Of a DNA stretch of 64,000 nt, positions 52,960 to 62,177 are shown in pieces. Origin of the DNA: Phytophthora colocasiae (Eukaryota; Oomycota; Peronosporomycetes; Peronosporales; Peronosporaceae). The stretch lies in assembly GCA_018806915.1 (NCBI GenBank), contig JAGKQI010000102.1:1364001-1428000 (forward strand), in the 5' to 3' direction. The stretch's first letter is position 1; every line of letters starts with the position of its first letter. The notes beneath the pieces are model-generated. The model was not told the DNA's origin, ran no database searches, and saw only the letters and a list, made by a program, of their open reading frames with translations. Both the position numbers and the translations under genes were made by a program.

Positions 52960-54439
52960 GCCTCCCACATCGAGGAATGTGTATGACGCTCTATCTGGCG
53001 AGTAGAATTTAATGCTCCACAGATGGCTGGTTTAACAGTCCTATGCGAACATGAATATGACCTTTTTTCTTTGACTTCGTTGTCAGATTTGTCATTTTCT
53101 TGCCGGTTTTGGCGTGGTTGTGCAAATTTCTTGTTTTCATTGATATTTTGGCTATTCAGGAAAACCTTAGAGGAGAAAACCTGTTCACCGTCGTTATTAA
53201 CGCTTTTGTTCGCGTGTTGAGAAAGCTATTCAGGAAAACCTTTAATTTTAAGGATCAAAACCTGTTCGCTGTATTGTAGGCTCGGAGGATACATCTGTTC
53301 GTATTGATATTTGTGTAAGCAGTGTTTACATTTTTTAAACTGCCAGTTTTGTGCTCTTTGTGGGTATTTCTTCACATGTTGTCTTTCGGTTTTTGAGTTA
53401 TGTTTCTTTGGCTGGACTTACAAAGTACATCTGCCTCCCAGTTTCCTGAAACTGGTTCATTTTTAAACTGTTTTAACTATGAGAGTTTATAGGTTCAAAT
53501 AGTTTTAAGAAAGGCTACAGCTTTTACAGCACAAATAACCACACAGTGTCATCAGCAGTGTACGCATCATTTTTGCAGTTAGTGCTCAGCTTTCATCATT
53601 GGGGCTATTATTCTCCTAGAGGCTCATCGAGTTGTTTCTCGTTTAGAAGATTTTATTTATGTTTTACTTCTCAAGTGCTAAGACTTGTAAACTATCAAAT
53701 CAATGTGCAGTAAAACTTATAGTTTGCTTTCTGTAGACAGAAGCGTGTCGTGTATTTCAGAAAGTATTGAGAATTTTCTTCTTTTTGTTGTTACGTTTTG
53801 TATAGCTGGAAATGTTTGAAATTCATGCCAGTGACTGAATGTAGTTTGGCGTATGAATGCTCGGTTTTGGCGCTAATGCCTCCCAGTTTCGTACATTTCA
53901 GCACATACTTTTGATAATAGACGCAAGTCTGTAAAGCCGAATTTGATGTTGCTTTAACAAATTACAAGCCGTAGTTCTACCAGGGTAGTTCGCTATAGCT
54001 TGGCATCGAGCCAGTATATTTTGGTTGTACGAAACTTAGGCAGATTAGAAAGTGTTACACTTGGTAGTGTACATATAGTAGTAGTAGTACTGTAGTAGTA
54101 CATAGAATGCTACAGTACTGCTCAACATTGCAAAATATTAATACCGTTTTATTGGTAGTACTACGTAGTACTATATTGCCAGACTGCCATTGGCTAGTGC
54201 TGCAGCGATGCTGCGTGGTTCAAAAGGTAAAGGCACGTACATGTACGTAGAGCACAAGGGAATGTCTCCTATAACATCGGCGTTACGGCCGGCATAACAC
54301 GGCTGCGTGGTGCTCGTGCAGTAGTGCAGTTAGTTTTCCAGAGCTCTTGGCCTGCTGGATAAAAGACAGAGCATGGCAGATGTTCTGCAAATGCAGCGCA
54401 GCAGCGTCAGATCTGGCGCATAGGGCATCGTGCCCTCAC
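52960..54439. repeat. Internal unit 1 of the LTR element
   Basis: About 1.48 kb, repeated at 54605-56082 with a period of 1645 bp. It begins right after the 5' LTR (GCCTCCCACATCGAGG) and ends CATCGTGCCCTCAC. It contains a variable TAG/TAC microsatellite near 54075-54105 and no credible coding frame. Confidence 0.88.
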
Positions 54440-54604
54440 GATGTGTTCTCCACCAACCAGTCCAGTTAAATAGGATTTCTCTATATGGAACTGGCAATGT
54501 GTTCTCCACCAACCAGTCCAGTTAAATAGGATTTCTCTATATGGAACAGCACAATTTAATACCCTTAGATAAGTGTCATCACTGCAGAGATGGTAACTTC
54601 AACA
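54440..54604. repeat. Truncated LTR fragments between the internal units
   Basis: Two pieces of LTR 3' portion lie in tandem. The first (about 54442-54491) covers GTTCTCCACCAACCAGTCC to TATATGGAACT. The second (about 54498-54604) runs from the same point to the LTR end TTCAACA. They separate the two internal units, so the element is arranged LTR - internal - partial LTR - internal - LTR. Confidence 0.8.
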
Positions 54605-56082
54605 GCCTCCCACATCGAGGAATGTGTATGACGCTCTATCTGGCGAGTAGAATTTAATGCTCCACAGATGGCTGGTTTAACAGTCCTATGCGAACATGAA
54701 TATGACCTTTTTTCTTTGACTTCGTTGTCAGATTTGTCATTTTCTTGCCGGTTTTGGCGTGGTTGTGCAAATTTCTTGTTTTCATTGATATTTTGGCTAT
54801 TCAGGAAAACCTTAGAGGAGAAAACCTGTTCACCGTCGTTATTAACGCTTTTGTTCGCGTGTTGAGAAAGCTATTCAGGAAAACCTTTAATTTTAAGGAT
54901 CAAAACCTGTTCGCTGTATTGTAGGCTCGGAGGATACATCTGTTCGTATTGATATTTGTGTAAGCAGTGTTTACATTTTTTAAACTGCCAGTTTTGTGCT
55001 CTTTGTGGGTATTTCTTCACATGTTGTCTTTCGGTTTTTGAGTTATGTTTCTTTGGCTGGACTTACAAAGTACATCTGCCTCCCAGTTTCCTGAAACTGG
55101 TTCATTTTTAAACTGTTTTAACTATGAGAGTTTATAGGTTCAAATAGTTTTAAGAAAGGCTACAGCTTTTACAGCACAAATAACCACACAGTGTCATCAG
55201 CAGTGTACGCATCATTTTTGCAGTTAGTGCTCAGCTTTCATCATTGGGGCTATTATTCTCCCTAGAGGCTCATCGAGTTGTTTCTCGTTTAGAAGATTTT
55301 ATTTATGTTTTACTTCTCAAGTGCTAAGACTTGTAAACTATCAAATCAATGTGCAGTAAAACTTATAGTTTGCTTTCTGTAGACAGAAGCGTGTCGTGTA
55401 TTTCAGAAAGTATTGAGAATTTTCTTCTTTTTGTTGTTACGTTTTGTATAGCTGGAAATGTTTGAAATTCATGCCAGTGACTGAATGTAGTTTGGCGTAT
55501 GAATGCTCGGTTTTGGCGCTAATGCCTCCCAGTTTCGTACATTTCAGCACATACTTTTGATAATAGACGCAAGTCTGTAAAGCCGAATTTGATGTTGCTT
55601 TAACAAATTACAAGCCGTAGTTCTACCAGGGTAGTTCGCTATAGCTTGGCATCGAGCCAGTATATTTTGGTTGTACGAAACTTAGGCAGATTAGAAAGTG
55701 TTACACTTGGTAGTGTACATATAGTAGTAGTACTACTGTAGTACATAGAATGCTACAGTACTGCTCAACATTGCAAAATATTAATACCGTTTTATTGGTA
55801 GTACTACGTAGTACTATATTGCCAGACTGCCATTGGCTAGTGCTGCAGCGATGCTGCGTGGTTCAAAAGGTAAAGGCACGTACATGTACGTAGAGCACAA
55901 CGGAATGCCTCCTATAACATCGGCGTTACGGCCGGCATAACACGGCTGCGTGGTGCTCGTGCAGTAGTGCAGTTAGTTTTCCAGAGCTCTTGGCCTGCTG
56001 GATAAAAGACAGAGCATGGCAGATGTTCTGCAAATGCAGCGCAGCAGCGTCAGATCTGGCGCATAGGGCATCGTGCCCTCAC
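54605..56082. repeat. Internal unit 2 of the LTR element
   Basis: Near-identical copy of 52960-54439. Differences noticed are a few substitutions (AAGGGAATGTC versus AACGGAATGCC), one extra C near 55261 and a shorter TAG/TAC microsatellite. A unique 302-bp stretch (56083-56384) follows before the 3' LTR. Confidence 0.88.
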
Positions 56083-56384
56083 ACCTCGGCAGTAGCCGGA
56101 ATAGCACGGAAATTGTAACTCATGCAGCGGTACAGCTCGAACGCTGGCGCGGAGGCTTCGTAGCCTCTCAGCATGGTGATAGTACAGCTCATGCAGTGCT
56201 ACAGCTCAGTGGCTGGCACATTTGGTAGTGTAGGGTTTGCAGGAATACACGTGGCAGCCGTCAGGCTTGCTAGACACGCGGCCTCTCCGGGGCGATTCTC
56301 TTGCCTCGTTGATTTTTGAGAGGAGCTTGAATCAAGCGTCTCCGGTTCTTCATCCACGCAGGTGAAGCGTTGGAGTCCATAACC

Positions 56385-56665
56385 TGTTGAAGTAATGATT
56401 TGCGCAGAGTTGTTAGGTAGACGAAGGCATGGAGACGAATAAAATAATGCATAGAATATTGGAGAGGAAGTCTTGAGTGTAGATGAAGAATGGGCTTGTG
56501 TGCTGAAGATAGTAAAAGAAGAAGTGATGAATTAGAGAGTCTGGTGTTCTGGAGGGGAGTTATTCTCCACCAACCAGTCCAGTTAAATAGGATTTCTCTA
56601 TATGGAACTGCACAATTTAATACCCTTAGATAAGTGTCATCACTGCAGAGATGGTAACTTCAACA
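56385..56665 (+). repeat. 3' long terminal repeat (281 bp)
   Basis: Direct copy of the 5' LTR, ending ACTTCAACA at the GAAGC target duplication. Confidence 0.9.
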
Positions 56666-57458
56666 GAAGCAAATCAATACCTAATCACACTCTCCCTCTT
56701 TGAGGTAGCACCGGACGACCCCAATCTTCCTGCTCCTGGCACAATCATCTCCTTCCCACCAACCAAGCTAAGCCTTTATCGAAACTGTTGCCAAGTTAAC
56801 GCCAAGCTGCAAAGTATCTCTACCATCGACGTACCTTGAACATCCACATGATTCTTATCCAAGTTCAGGCTAAGCTACAAACCATCTCACCCTCCGTGTG
56901 CCTCCAACAATCAATTGTTATTCGCCAATACGTCCGTCTACTATTTCAATGAACACTTCACTCAATAACCACAACGAATTTAGCGTCACTAATGCTCTTA
57001 CTTACGCTTCAAAGCCGCCTCCATACGCACTTAACCAAGAAGATTGACTACTTCACCTCTGCAATGTCACCTTACAGACGCTTCTACTACCATTTACAAC
57101 CTCCACTTTACTCTCCACGTTCTCCCCCCCCCCCACCCATCCACGTCAGCTTTCGAACTGCGAACTCCGGAGCGTTTACGTCCGGTAGCCAATCCTGATC
57201 TGGATAGGGAGGGTACATGTAACATGGGCGACATGAAGTGAATGCAACATTGTATTAATACAGTAGTAGCCTTCATGTGCGGGTATGAATCTGTCTTTCG
57301 TCCTTGTACCAAGTTTTGCCGCCAATTTCGCTTTGGAAGGTAAGGAGAATGCTTACTTCCCGAGCTACGTCGATCAGCTGGATAGGTGCGCTTCTCACGC
57401 CTTCTTCAGGGGGCTTAGAAGCATCAGTAAAGTTGTGTCCTCTTAACTCTTTAAGCTC

Positions 57459-57480
57459 TCTCTCTCTCTCTCTCTCTCTC
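57459..57480. repeat. (CT)n microsatellite
   Basis: Eleven or so CT units lie just 3' of the alanine aminotransferase stop, in the 300-bp host stretch between Helitron copy 2 and that gene. Nothing else was seen in 57194-57494. Confidence 0.85.
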
Positions 57481-57494
57481 AAACCTGACAAAAT

Positions 57495-58991
57495 CTACCG
57501 GTACTTGTCCATAAACTTGGCGTGAAACTTGGAAGTCTTCTCGATCACCTCGTCCACAGCCTCCTCGGGCGGCAGGATCGTAGATCGGAAGTGCCACGTA
57601 CCCTCCTTTTGGCCGAAGCCCGAGCCGGGCACCACCACAATTCCCGTCTCGTCCAGCATCTGCATGCAGTAAAACGCATCGGGGGCCAAACCAGCCTCCT
57701 TCGCGGCTTCAACAGCCTTAGGGGGGATCGTGATGCTCGGGAACGTGTACATGGCGCCCTCCGTCTCGTTGCACGTAACACCCTCAAGCTCATTAAACGC
57801 TTCCACCAGCTTCAACGCACGGCGCTTGAGTGCCTCCAGCGTCCCGTCACGTTGAGCAGCGTAGCGCTCGTACGATGCATCACCGGGTTGCGGTGGGTTG
57901 GTCATCATTCCCACCATTAGCTGACCTTCGACGTTCGAGCAAAGGTTCACTGACATAAGCTTGTAAAGCTGGTCCTTGGCTCCATCGTCGATGTTCACCA
58001 GCTCCATGTAGCCACCGCGACGACCGCATTCGCCCGTGAAACCCTTGGACGTCGAGTGGAACGAAATCAATTCCACATCATCATACTCCTTGCCCATATC
58101 GCGGAGCACCTTCTTGAACGACACGAACTCCTTACCCTCAGCATACACGTTCTCCTGGTACACTTCGTCAGCCAGGATCAGGATGTCCTCCTTCTTGCAG
58201 AACTTAATAATCTCCTCGATGTTCTCGACCGACAGGCACTGGCCGGTAGGGTTGCCAGGATTGATCACCGCCATAGCACGCACAGTCTTGCCAGCGTCAC
58301 GGGCCTCCTTCACAGCACGTGCCAGTTCCTTGACGCCAAGACCCCAGGCGTTCGCCTCATCCAAGTAGTAGCCCACGAGGGAGCCACCGTTAATGGCAAT
58401 AGCGGCTGAGTACAGAGGGTACTGCGGGATGGGGGCCAAGATGGCGTCGTTCTCGTCACGGATGAGAGCCAGCAGAGAATTCTGCACGGCTGGACTGGCA
58501 CCGTCCGTGAGGTAGATGTCCTCCGGGTCGGCAGGGTGGCCATCGCGACGCTGCATGAAGCGTGCGACCTCTTCGCGCACTACACCTGCACCCTTGCTGT
58601 GTCCGTACGCGCCCGTTCCGCCAACAATGTTGTCGATGTAGAACTTGGCACGTTCGATAGCATCCGGTGGGAATAGCTTCTGCGCTTCCGGTTGGTCTAC
58701 GAGGCCCGGCACGTTGACGAGTGCCAGCACCTGACGGTGAAACTCGATCGGCTCCTGCTTGAGAACCTGTGGGTTGCCAATGTTGCACGGAATCACCTTG
58801 TCGAAGGGCAACGACACGTCACCTCGGGCCAATCGGTCCTCATACTCGTTAGAGCGAAGCACCAGAGCTCCTCGCACGGCGTACTCGGCCTTGACAATGT
58901 TCGGGTTGATCGTGTCGGCTGTGAGCACTGCGAAGCCGCGGCTTAGTGAGGACGAGGCGCGTAGCTGCTTGAGGGCCTGACGAGCGAGCAT
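57495..58991 (-). CDS. GPT: Alanine aminotransferase, probably mitochondrial
   Basis: 498 aa from the ATG at 58991. The frame is open a further 65 codons upstream, but an excellent Inr-FPR match at 59041-59056 places transcription start inside that extension, so the shorter start is preferred. MLARQALKQLRASSSLSRGF is basic, Ser/Arg-rich and acid-free, typical of a mitochondrial presequence. PLP-fold motifs are IGNPQVLKQEP, GGTGAYGHSKGAGVVRE, VINPGNPTGQCLS and SFHSTSKGFTGECGRRGGY with the Schiff-base Lys. The enzyme interconverts alanine plus 2-oxoglutarate with pyruvate plus glutamate. Confidence 0.95.
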   Translation of the reverse strand: MLARQALKQLRASSSLSRGFAVLTADTINPNIVKAEYAVRGALVLRSNEYEDRLARGDVSLPFDKVIPCNIGNPQVLKQEPIEFHRQVLALVNVPGLVDQPEAQKLFPPDAIERAKFYIDNIVGGTGAYGHSKGAGVVREEVARFMQRRDGHPADPEDIYLTDGASPAVQNSLLALIRDENDAILAPIPQYPLYSAAIAINGGSLVGYYLDEANAWGLGVKELARAVKEARDAGKTVRAMAVINPGNPTGQCLSVENIEEIIKFCKKEDILILADEVYQENVYAEGKEFVSFKKVLRDMGKEYDDVELISFHSTSKGFTGECGRRGGYMELVNIDDGAKDQLYKLMSVNLCSNVEGQLMVGMMTNPPQPGDASYERYAAQRDGTLEALKRRALKLVEAFNELEGVTCNETEGAMYTFPSITIPPKAVEAAKEAGLAPDAFYCMQMLDETGIVVVPGSGFGQKEGTWHFRSTILPPEEAVDEVIEKTSKFHAKFMDKYR

Positions 58992-60264
58992 CTTGTTCGT
59001 GGAATGGAGTTGCTGGCTACGCACTTGCGGGGCCGACGGCGGCTTGAAGAATGAGCACCATTCTTCATGCGCGACGGGTACCTGGTGATTCGCAAGAGTT
59101 TCGTATCCTTGCCTCATCGCGTCAAAAACGGTACGATTATTGTCCAATCCGGTGCATTGACTTTCACCATCCCCGAAATACCTCAAATAAAATTGTTACT
59201 GAGGGATCTCTGAAGTGTGCAGGGTCATTTCCACGGCCTCGTCGCATTTCCGCCGGAATACAAATGTGTAAGGTTTACAGTGCATGTACTTTAGTTAAGG
59301 CATCATACATGTACAGTTGCTCTTCTACTAGTATATCTGATTGATAGCGGCTACTGCATTAACCCTCAGCATGTGCTAGTATTCAATCCAGTGCAATGCT
59401 CCTGCGTGCATTGCGCAATTCGCAAGCGAGCGTGAACAACCTGAAAGTCCCATGAAGCGAATCAGGTGTAAATACAACGGGAAACAAGCAAATCTTCAGA
59501 TCTCGCTTTTGGCCCAAGTCCTGCACGGTGCACCGGACTGTCCGGCGGACACCAGTCCGATTCGGACCGGGCTTTTCGAGGCGGAGCTAACGCAGTTGAA
59601 GTGAAGCATCACTTCAAGTTGAACGCGTGGTGGTGGTTGCTTTGCTGCACATGTACGGCACATTGAACACACGAGATATTTATCAGGAGAACTTGAATAA
59701 TTTATCAGGTGGAGATACAAGCACCGTACAACATAGTATTCACTATACTTGTACACGTACGGTAGGTGTACATGTACATGTACATGCACAATAGTAAGTT
59801 GCTACGCTCCTCCAGAGACACAAACACCATCAGTTTTGAGGTCTTAGAGAGACGCCTTGACAACCAGAACGCAGTGGAGGTCTGTCGGGGACGGTGTGTA
59901 CGCCGTAGTAGGTTCCGAAACAATGATTTGAGGATCCACGAGGGATGCCTCATTGAGGACTTTTCGCCTCGTTTTACTTTCACCTAACCGAGAGAGCATC
60001 CCCCACCACAACTGTGGCACAAGAACCTGATTGGTGTGACGCGCACTTGAGCCATGCTTGTCAAATGTAATCCTCGTGTTGAGAGTCTCAAGTACAGTAC
60101 TTGTACAGTGTAGTGCTGGACGACGATACTGCTGGGCAGGCACATGTCACGCGTTGCCTTGTGACACAAGAGTTGTTGCAGTACTGTGTGTGCTAAAAGT
60201 GTTCACGTTTGTTGAATATATTCCTTCACTAACTCCGGTTTAGGCGCTCTGCACTGCTGTCGCC
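58992..60264. other. Intergenic region, ALT promoter and PFK 3' side, no gene seen
   Basis: About 1.27 kb. It contains the ALT core promoter, a (TGTACA)-type palindromic run near 59768-59787 and the palindrome CAAGTACAGTACTTG near 60091. Open frames on both strands are short and lack domain similarity. Confidence 0.5.
59041..59056 (-). promoter_or_regulatory. Oomycete Inr-FPR core promoter of alanine aminotransferase
   Basis: On the minus strand GCTCATTCTTCAAGCC matches GCTCATTYYNCAWTTT exactly through the initiator and partly through the flanking element. It lies 50 nt upstream of the ATG at 58991 and decides that start. Confidence 0.7.
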
Positions 60265-61791
60265 TTAGTCGGAAGACTTGGCGCCCTTGATGTTGCCCTC
60301 GTGGGCTGTATTGGGTTGGCGTGTCAAACACAGTACGCGCTCCCACGTGCGGCCGAAGGGGTCCATGCAGCGCGGCGAGTTGCGTGTGATCGCCTCGATG
60401 GGGAAGTACACCACCCGGTTGGCGCTGAGGCCAACAGTGAAACCGGTGTAGCCAGCCATGGCACCGTGCACAGCGTTCTGACCGAGCAGCATGCAGTACA
60501 AACTGTCAGCGGCGTTGGCCGGCACCGAGCGGATCATGTACGAGGGATCAATGTACTTGACGGTGCACTCCTTGCCCTTCTTGGCGAAGTGCTCCTGGAT
60601 GCGGTCCTTCATGAAAGCACCGATGGGCGGTAGCTTCTTGTTACCACCGGCGTCAGCTTCCACCGACGTACCCAGAAGCTCCTCGCCAGCACCCTCTGCG
60701 ACGACAACCACACCGTGGCCCTGCTCCTCTACAACGTGCTCGAGGTGGTCCAGACAACTGCGGGGGCCGTCCAGCTCGATCGGAATCTCAGGGATTAGAC
60801 ACAGATTGACATCACCGCTGGAAAGCGACGCGTGGGCGGCGATGAAACCAGCACTACGGCCCATAAGTTTGACAACACCAATACCGTTAGGCACACAGCG
60901 AGCCTCCGTGCTAGCCGATCGAATAGCGCGCTGAGCTTCCTCGACGGCTGTGTTGAAACCAAAGCTTCGGTCTAGAAGGTCGACATCGTTATCGATCGTC
61001 TTAGGCACACCGGCGACAGCGACTGCCAGGTTGCGGCGACGGCACTCCTCCGAGATCTTGTTTGCAGCACGGTGAGTACCGTCACCACCAATCACGTACA
61101 CCTGCGAGACGCCGTAGGTAGTAAGGAAGTTGATGATCTTGTCCTGATCGAAGCCGCCACGGTTGGAGCCAAGAATGGTGCCACCGTGGTGGTGGATGTT
61201 CGCCACTGACTTTGGGGTAAGCATGATAGGAGCCTCCTTCTGGTCCAGCGAAGTCCAATTGTAGAAACCGGCAAAACCCATGCGGATACCGTAAATCTCG
61301 CGCACGCCGTACAGATTCCACAGGGCAAGGGTGACATCGCGCACAACGTTGTTGAGACCAGGGCACAGTCCACCGCAGGTCACGATGGCAGCCTTCACCT
61401 TGGCAGGGTCGAAGTACGTGTTTTCGCGAGGACCAGCACGCACATAGGCGCGTGAGACAGCCTCCTGCGAGTCGTTACGGCGGATGTCGCCCAGAATCAC
61501 GTCGGACTCGCCCATGATCTTGTTGTAAGTGCTCTTGCGTTCCACCGAGTCATCGGCCTGCGTGTCGAGCTTGCGGCGGTTACTGACCTGAGAGTCCTCC
61601 TCCGGCAGCCATTGGCGGAGGTTGGGCACAGGCAACAGGAACGTCTTTTCGATGCTGACACCATCGACCAGCACCATCTCGCCGAAGCCCTTGGGGTGTT
61701 TGTTGGCGAACGGTGCGGCCTTGTGTGCAGCCTGGAAGGCAGCAGCCGATGAGTCAACGGACTCGCGGCGGGAGAAACCCGAGGAGCTCAT
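60265..61791 (-). CDS. PFK: 6-phosphofructokinase (plant/trypanosomatid-like, ATP-type signature)
   Basis: 508 aa, intronless. An N-terminal extension of about 130 residues precedes the core. TCGGLCPGLNNVVRDV is the nucleotide-site loop, GSNRGGFDQDK follows, and IGGDGTHRAANKI carries Gly at the position that is Asp in pyrophosphate-dependent enzymes. PKTIDNDVDLLDRSFGF holds the catalytic TIDND, and MGRSAGFIA and EIPIELDG complete the fructose-6-phosphate site. The GGDG signature favours ATP, but the overall type (PKTIDND, long N-terminus) belongs to the PPi-derived group. The phosphoryl donor should therefore be tested, not assumed. A TCATTTC initiator lies about 30 nt upstream. Confidence 0.92.
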   Translation of the reverse strand: MSSSGFSRRESVDSSAAAFQAAHKAAPFANKHPKGFGEMVLVDGVSIEKTFLLPVPNLRQWLPEEDSQVSNRRKLDTQADDSVERKSTYNKIMGESDVILGDIRRNDSQEAVSRAYVRAGPRENTYFDPAKVKAAIVTCGGLCPGLNNVVRDVTLALWNLYGVREIYGIRMGFAGFYNWTSLDQKEAPIMLTPKSVANIHHHGGTILGSNRGGFDQDKIINFLTTYGVSQVYVIGGDGTHRAANKISEECRRRNLAVAVAGVPKTIDNDVDLLDRSFGFNTAVEEAQRAIRSASTEARCVPNGIGVVKLMGRSAGFIAAHASLSSGDVNLCLIPEIPIELDGPRSCLDHLEHVVEEQGHGVVVVAEGAGEELLGTSVEADAGGNKKLPPIGAFMKDRIQEHFAKKGKECTVKYIDPSYMIRSVPANAADSLYCMLLGQNAVHGAMAGYTGFTVGLSANRVVYFPIEAITRNSPRCMDPFGRTWERVLCLTRQPNTAHEGNIKGAKSSD

Positions 61792-61818
61792 AACTGAAGG
61801 TTGAGAGGGTGGAGAACC

Positions 61819-61825
61819 GAAATGA
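61819..61825 (-). promoter_or_regulatory. Initiator-like element of the phosphofructokinase gene
   Basis: The minus strand reads TCATTTC within GCGTCATTTCGGTTCTCC, 28-34 nt upstream of the PFK ATG, matching the oomycete Inr core TCATTYY. It lies in the 386-bp divergent region between PFK and AARSD1. Confidence 0.5.
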
Positions 61826-62177
61826 CGCGCTCAGTAGCTTGCTCTTCTCGTTGTGGTTGTGACCCGAGTATGTCGATGGCCACAAGGCGGTCGAAAGATC
61901 TTGATTGCTCTGGGACCAGGAGTAAAGAAACGCGACCTCGCGAAGCACCACAAAATGATAATTTACAGACATGGTCTGAACAGTTAGGAGCCAAATGAAG
62001 CCACATCAGAATGCAAAAAATTACATTTCGCTGTGTTAACCTGTTGATATGATGAAAATAATTCTCAACATGAACGCATACTAAAATCAAGTTATTTCGC
62101 CGCCCGCGTATTTTTCAACTTGCGACATCTGGTAACATTGACGTCGTCACTGTAGATCACGAAGCGCTTGCTCACGG

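Larger units (their letters stand above)
52679..56665 (+). mobile_element. Non-coding LTR retrotransposon (LARD/TRIM-like)
   Basis: 3987 bp bounded by two 281-bp direct LTRs starting TGTTGAAGT and ending ACTTCAACA. The flanking 5-bp duplication is GAAGC (52674-52678 and 56666-56670); the empty site is in copy 1 (41757-41761). The internal region has no gag or pol frame longer than about 65 codons, so it depends on other elements for mobility. A TGG primer-binding site does not follow the 5' LTR directly (GCCTCCCACATCGAGG is seen), and no strong polypurine tract precedes the 3' LTR. Strand is nominal. Confidence 0.88.
52134..56839 (+). pseudogene. Uncharacterised three-exon gene, Helitron passenger, copy 2 (split by retrotransposon)
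   Basis: Exon 1 is 52134-52356, exon 2 is 52411-52583 and exon 3 starts at 52641. Exon 3 is interrupted after GAAGC (52678) by a 3987-bp LTR element and resumes after the duplicated GAAGC, ending at 56839. Splice sites are unchanged from copy 1. The only coding difference noticed is GAC to AAC at the end of exon 1 (GATTGACGG versus GATTAACGG). Confidence 0.5.
42282..57193 (-). mobile_element. Helitron-class transposon, copy 2 (internally deleted, carries nested insertions)
   Basis: Directly abuts copy 1 head to tail, with no spacer beyond 1-2 ambiguous bases. It matches copy 1 along its length except for a 4111-bp deletion (copy 1 positions 32372-36482), an insertion of about 30 bp in the left subterminal microsatellite, a hAT insertion and an LTR-retrotransposon insertion. 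Without the two insertions it would be about 6.8 kb. Its right end, CCGGTAGCCAAT at 57182-57193, is followed by unrelated host sequence. The left subterminal stretch 42282-42690 and the right one 56840-57193 hold no gene. Confidence 0.85.

Noticed and set aside
53023..53220. 65-codon frames in both internal units of the LTR element (also at 54668-54865)
   Set aside because: Identical only because the unit is duplicated; Phe/Leu/Ser-rich, AT-driven and without gag or pol similarity.
53495..53520. Possible tRNA B-box (GGTTCAAATAG) in the LTR element
   Set aside because: No matching A box or acceptor stem at the right distance. No tRNA, rRNA or CRISPR array was found anywhere in the window.
52679..56665. 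Reading the 4-kb insertion as a DNA transposon because its ends are inverted (TGTTGAAGT / ACTTCAACA)
   Set aside because: The ends belong to 281-bp direct repeats with TG..CA borders and a 5-bp duplication, the pattern of an LTR retrotransposon.
58992..59186. 65-residue N-terminal extension of alanine aminotransferase
   Set aside because: The extension is not aminotransferase-like and contains an Inr-FPR core promoter; the inner ATG gives a plausible mitochondrial presequence.
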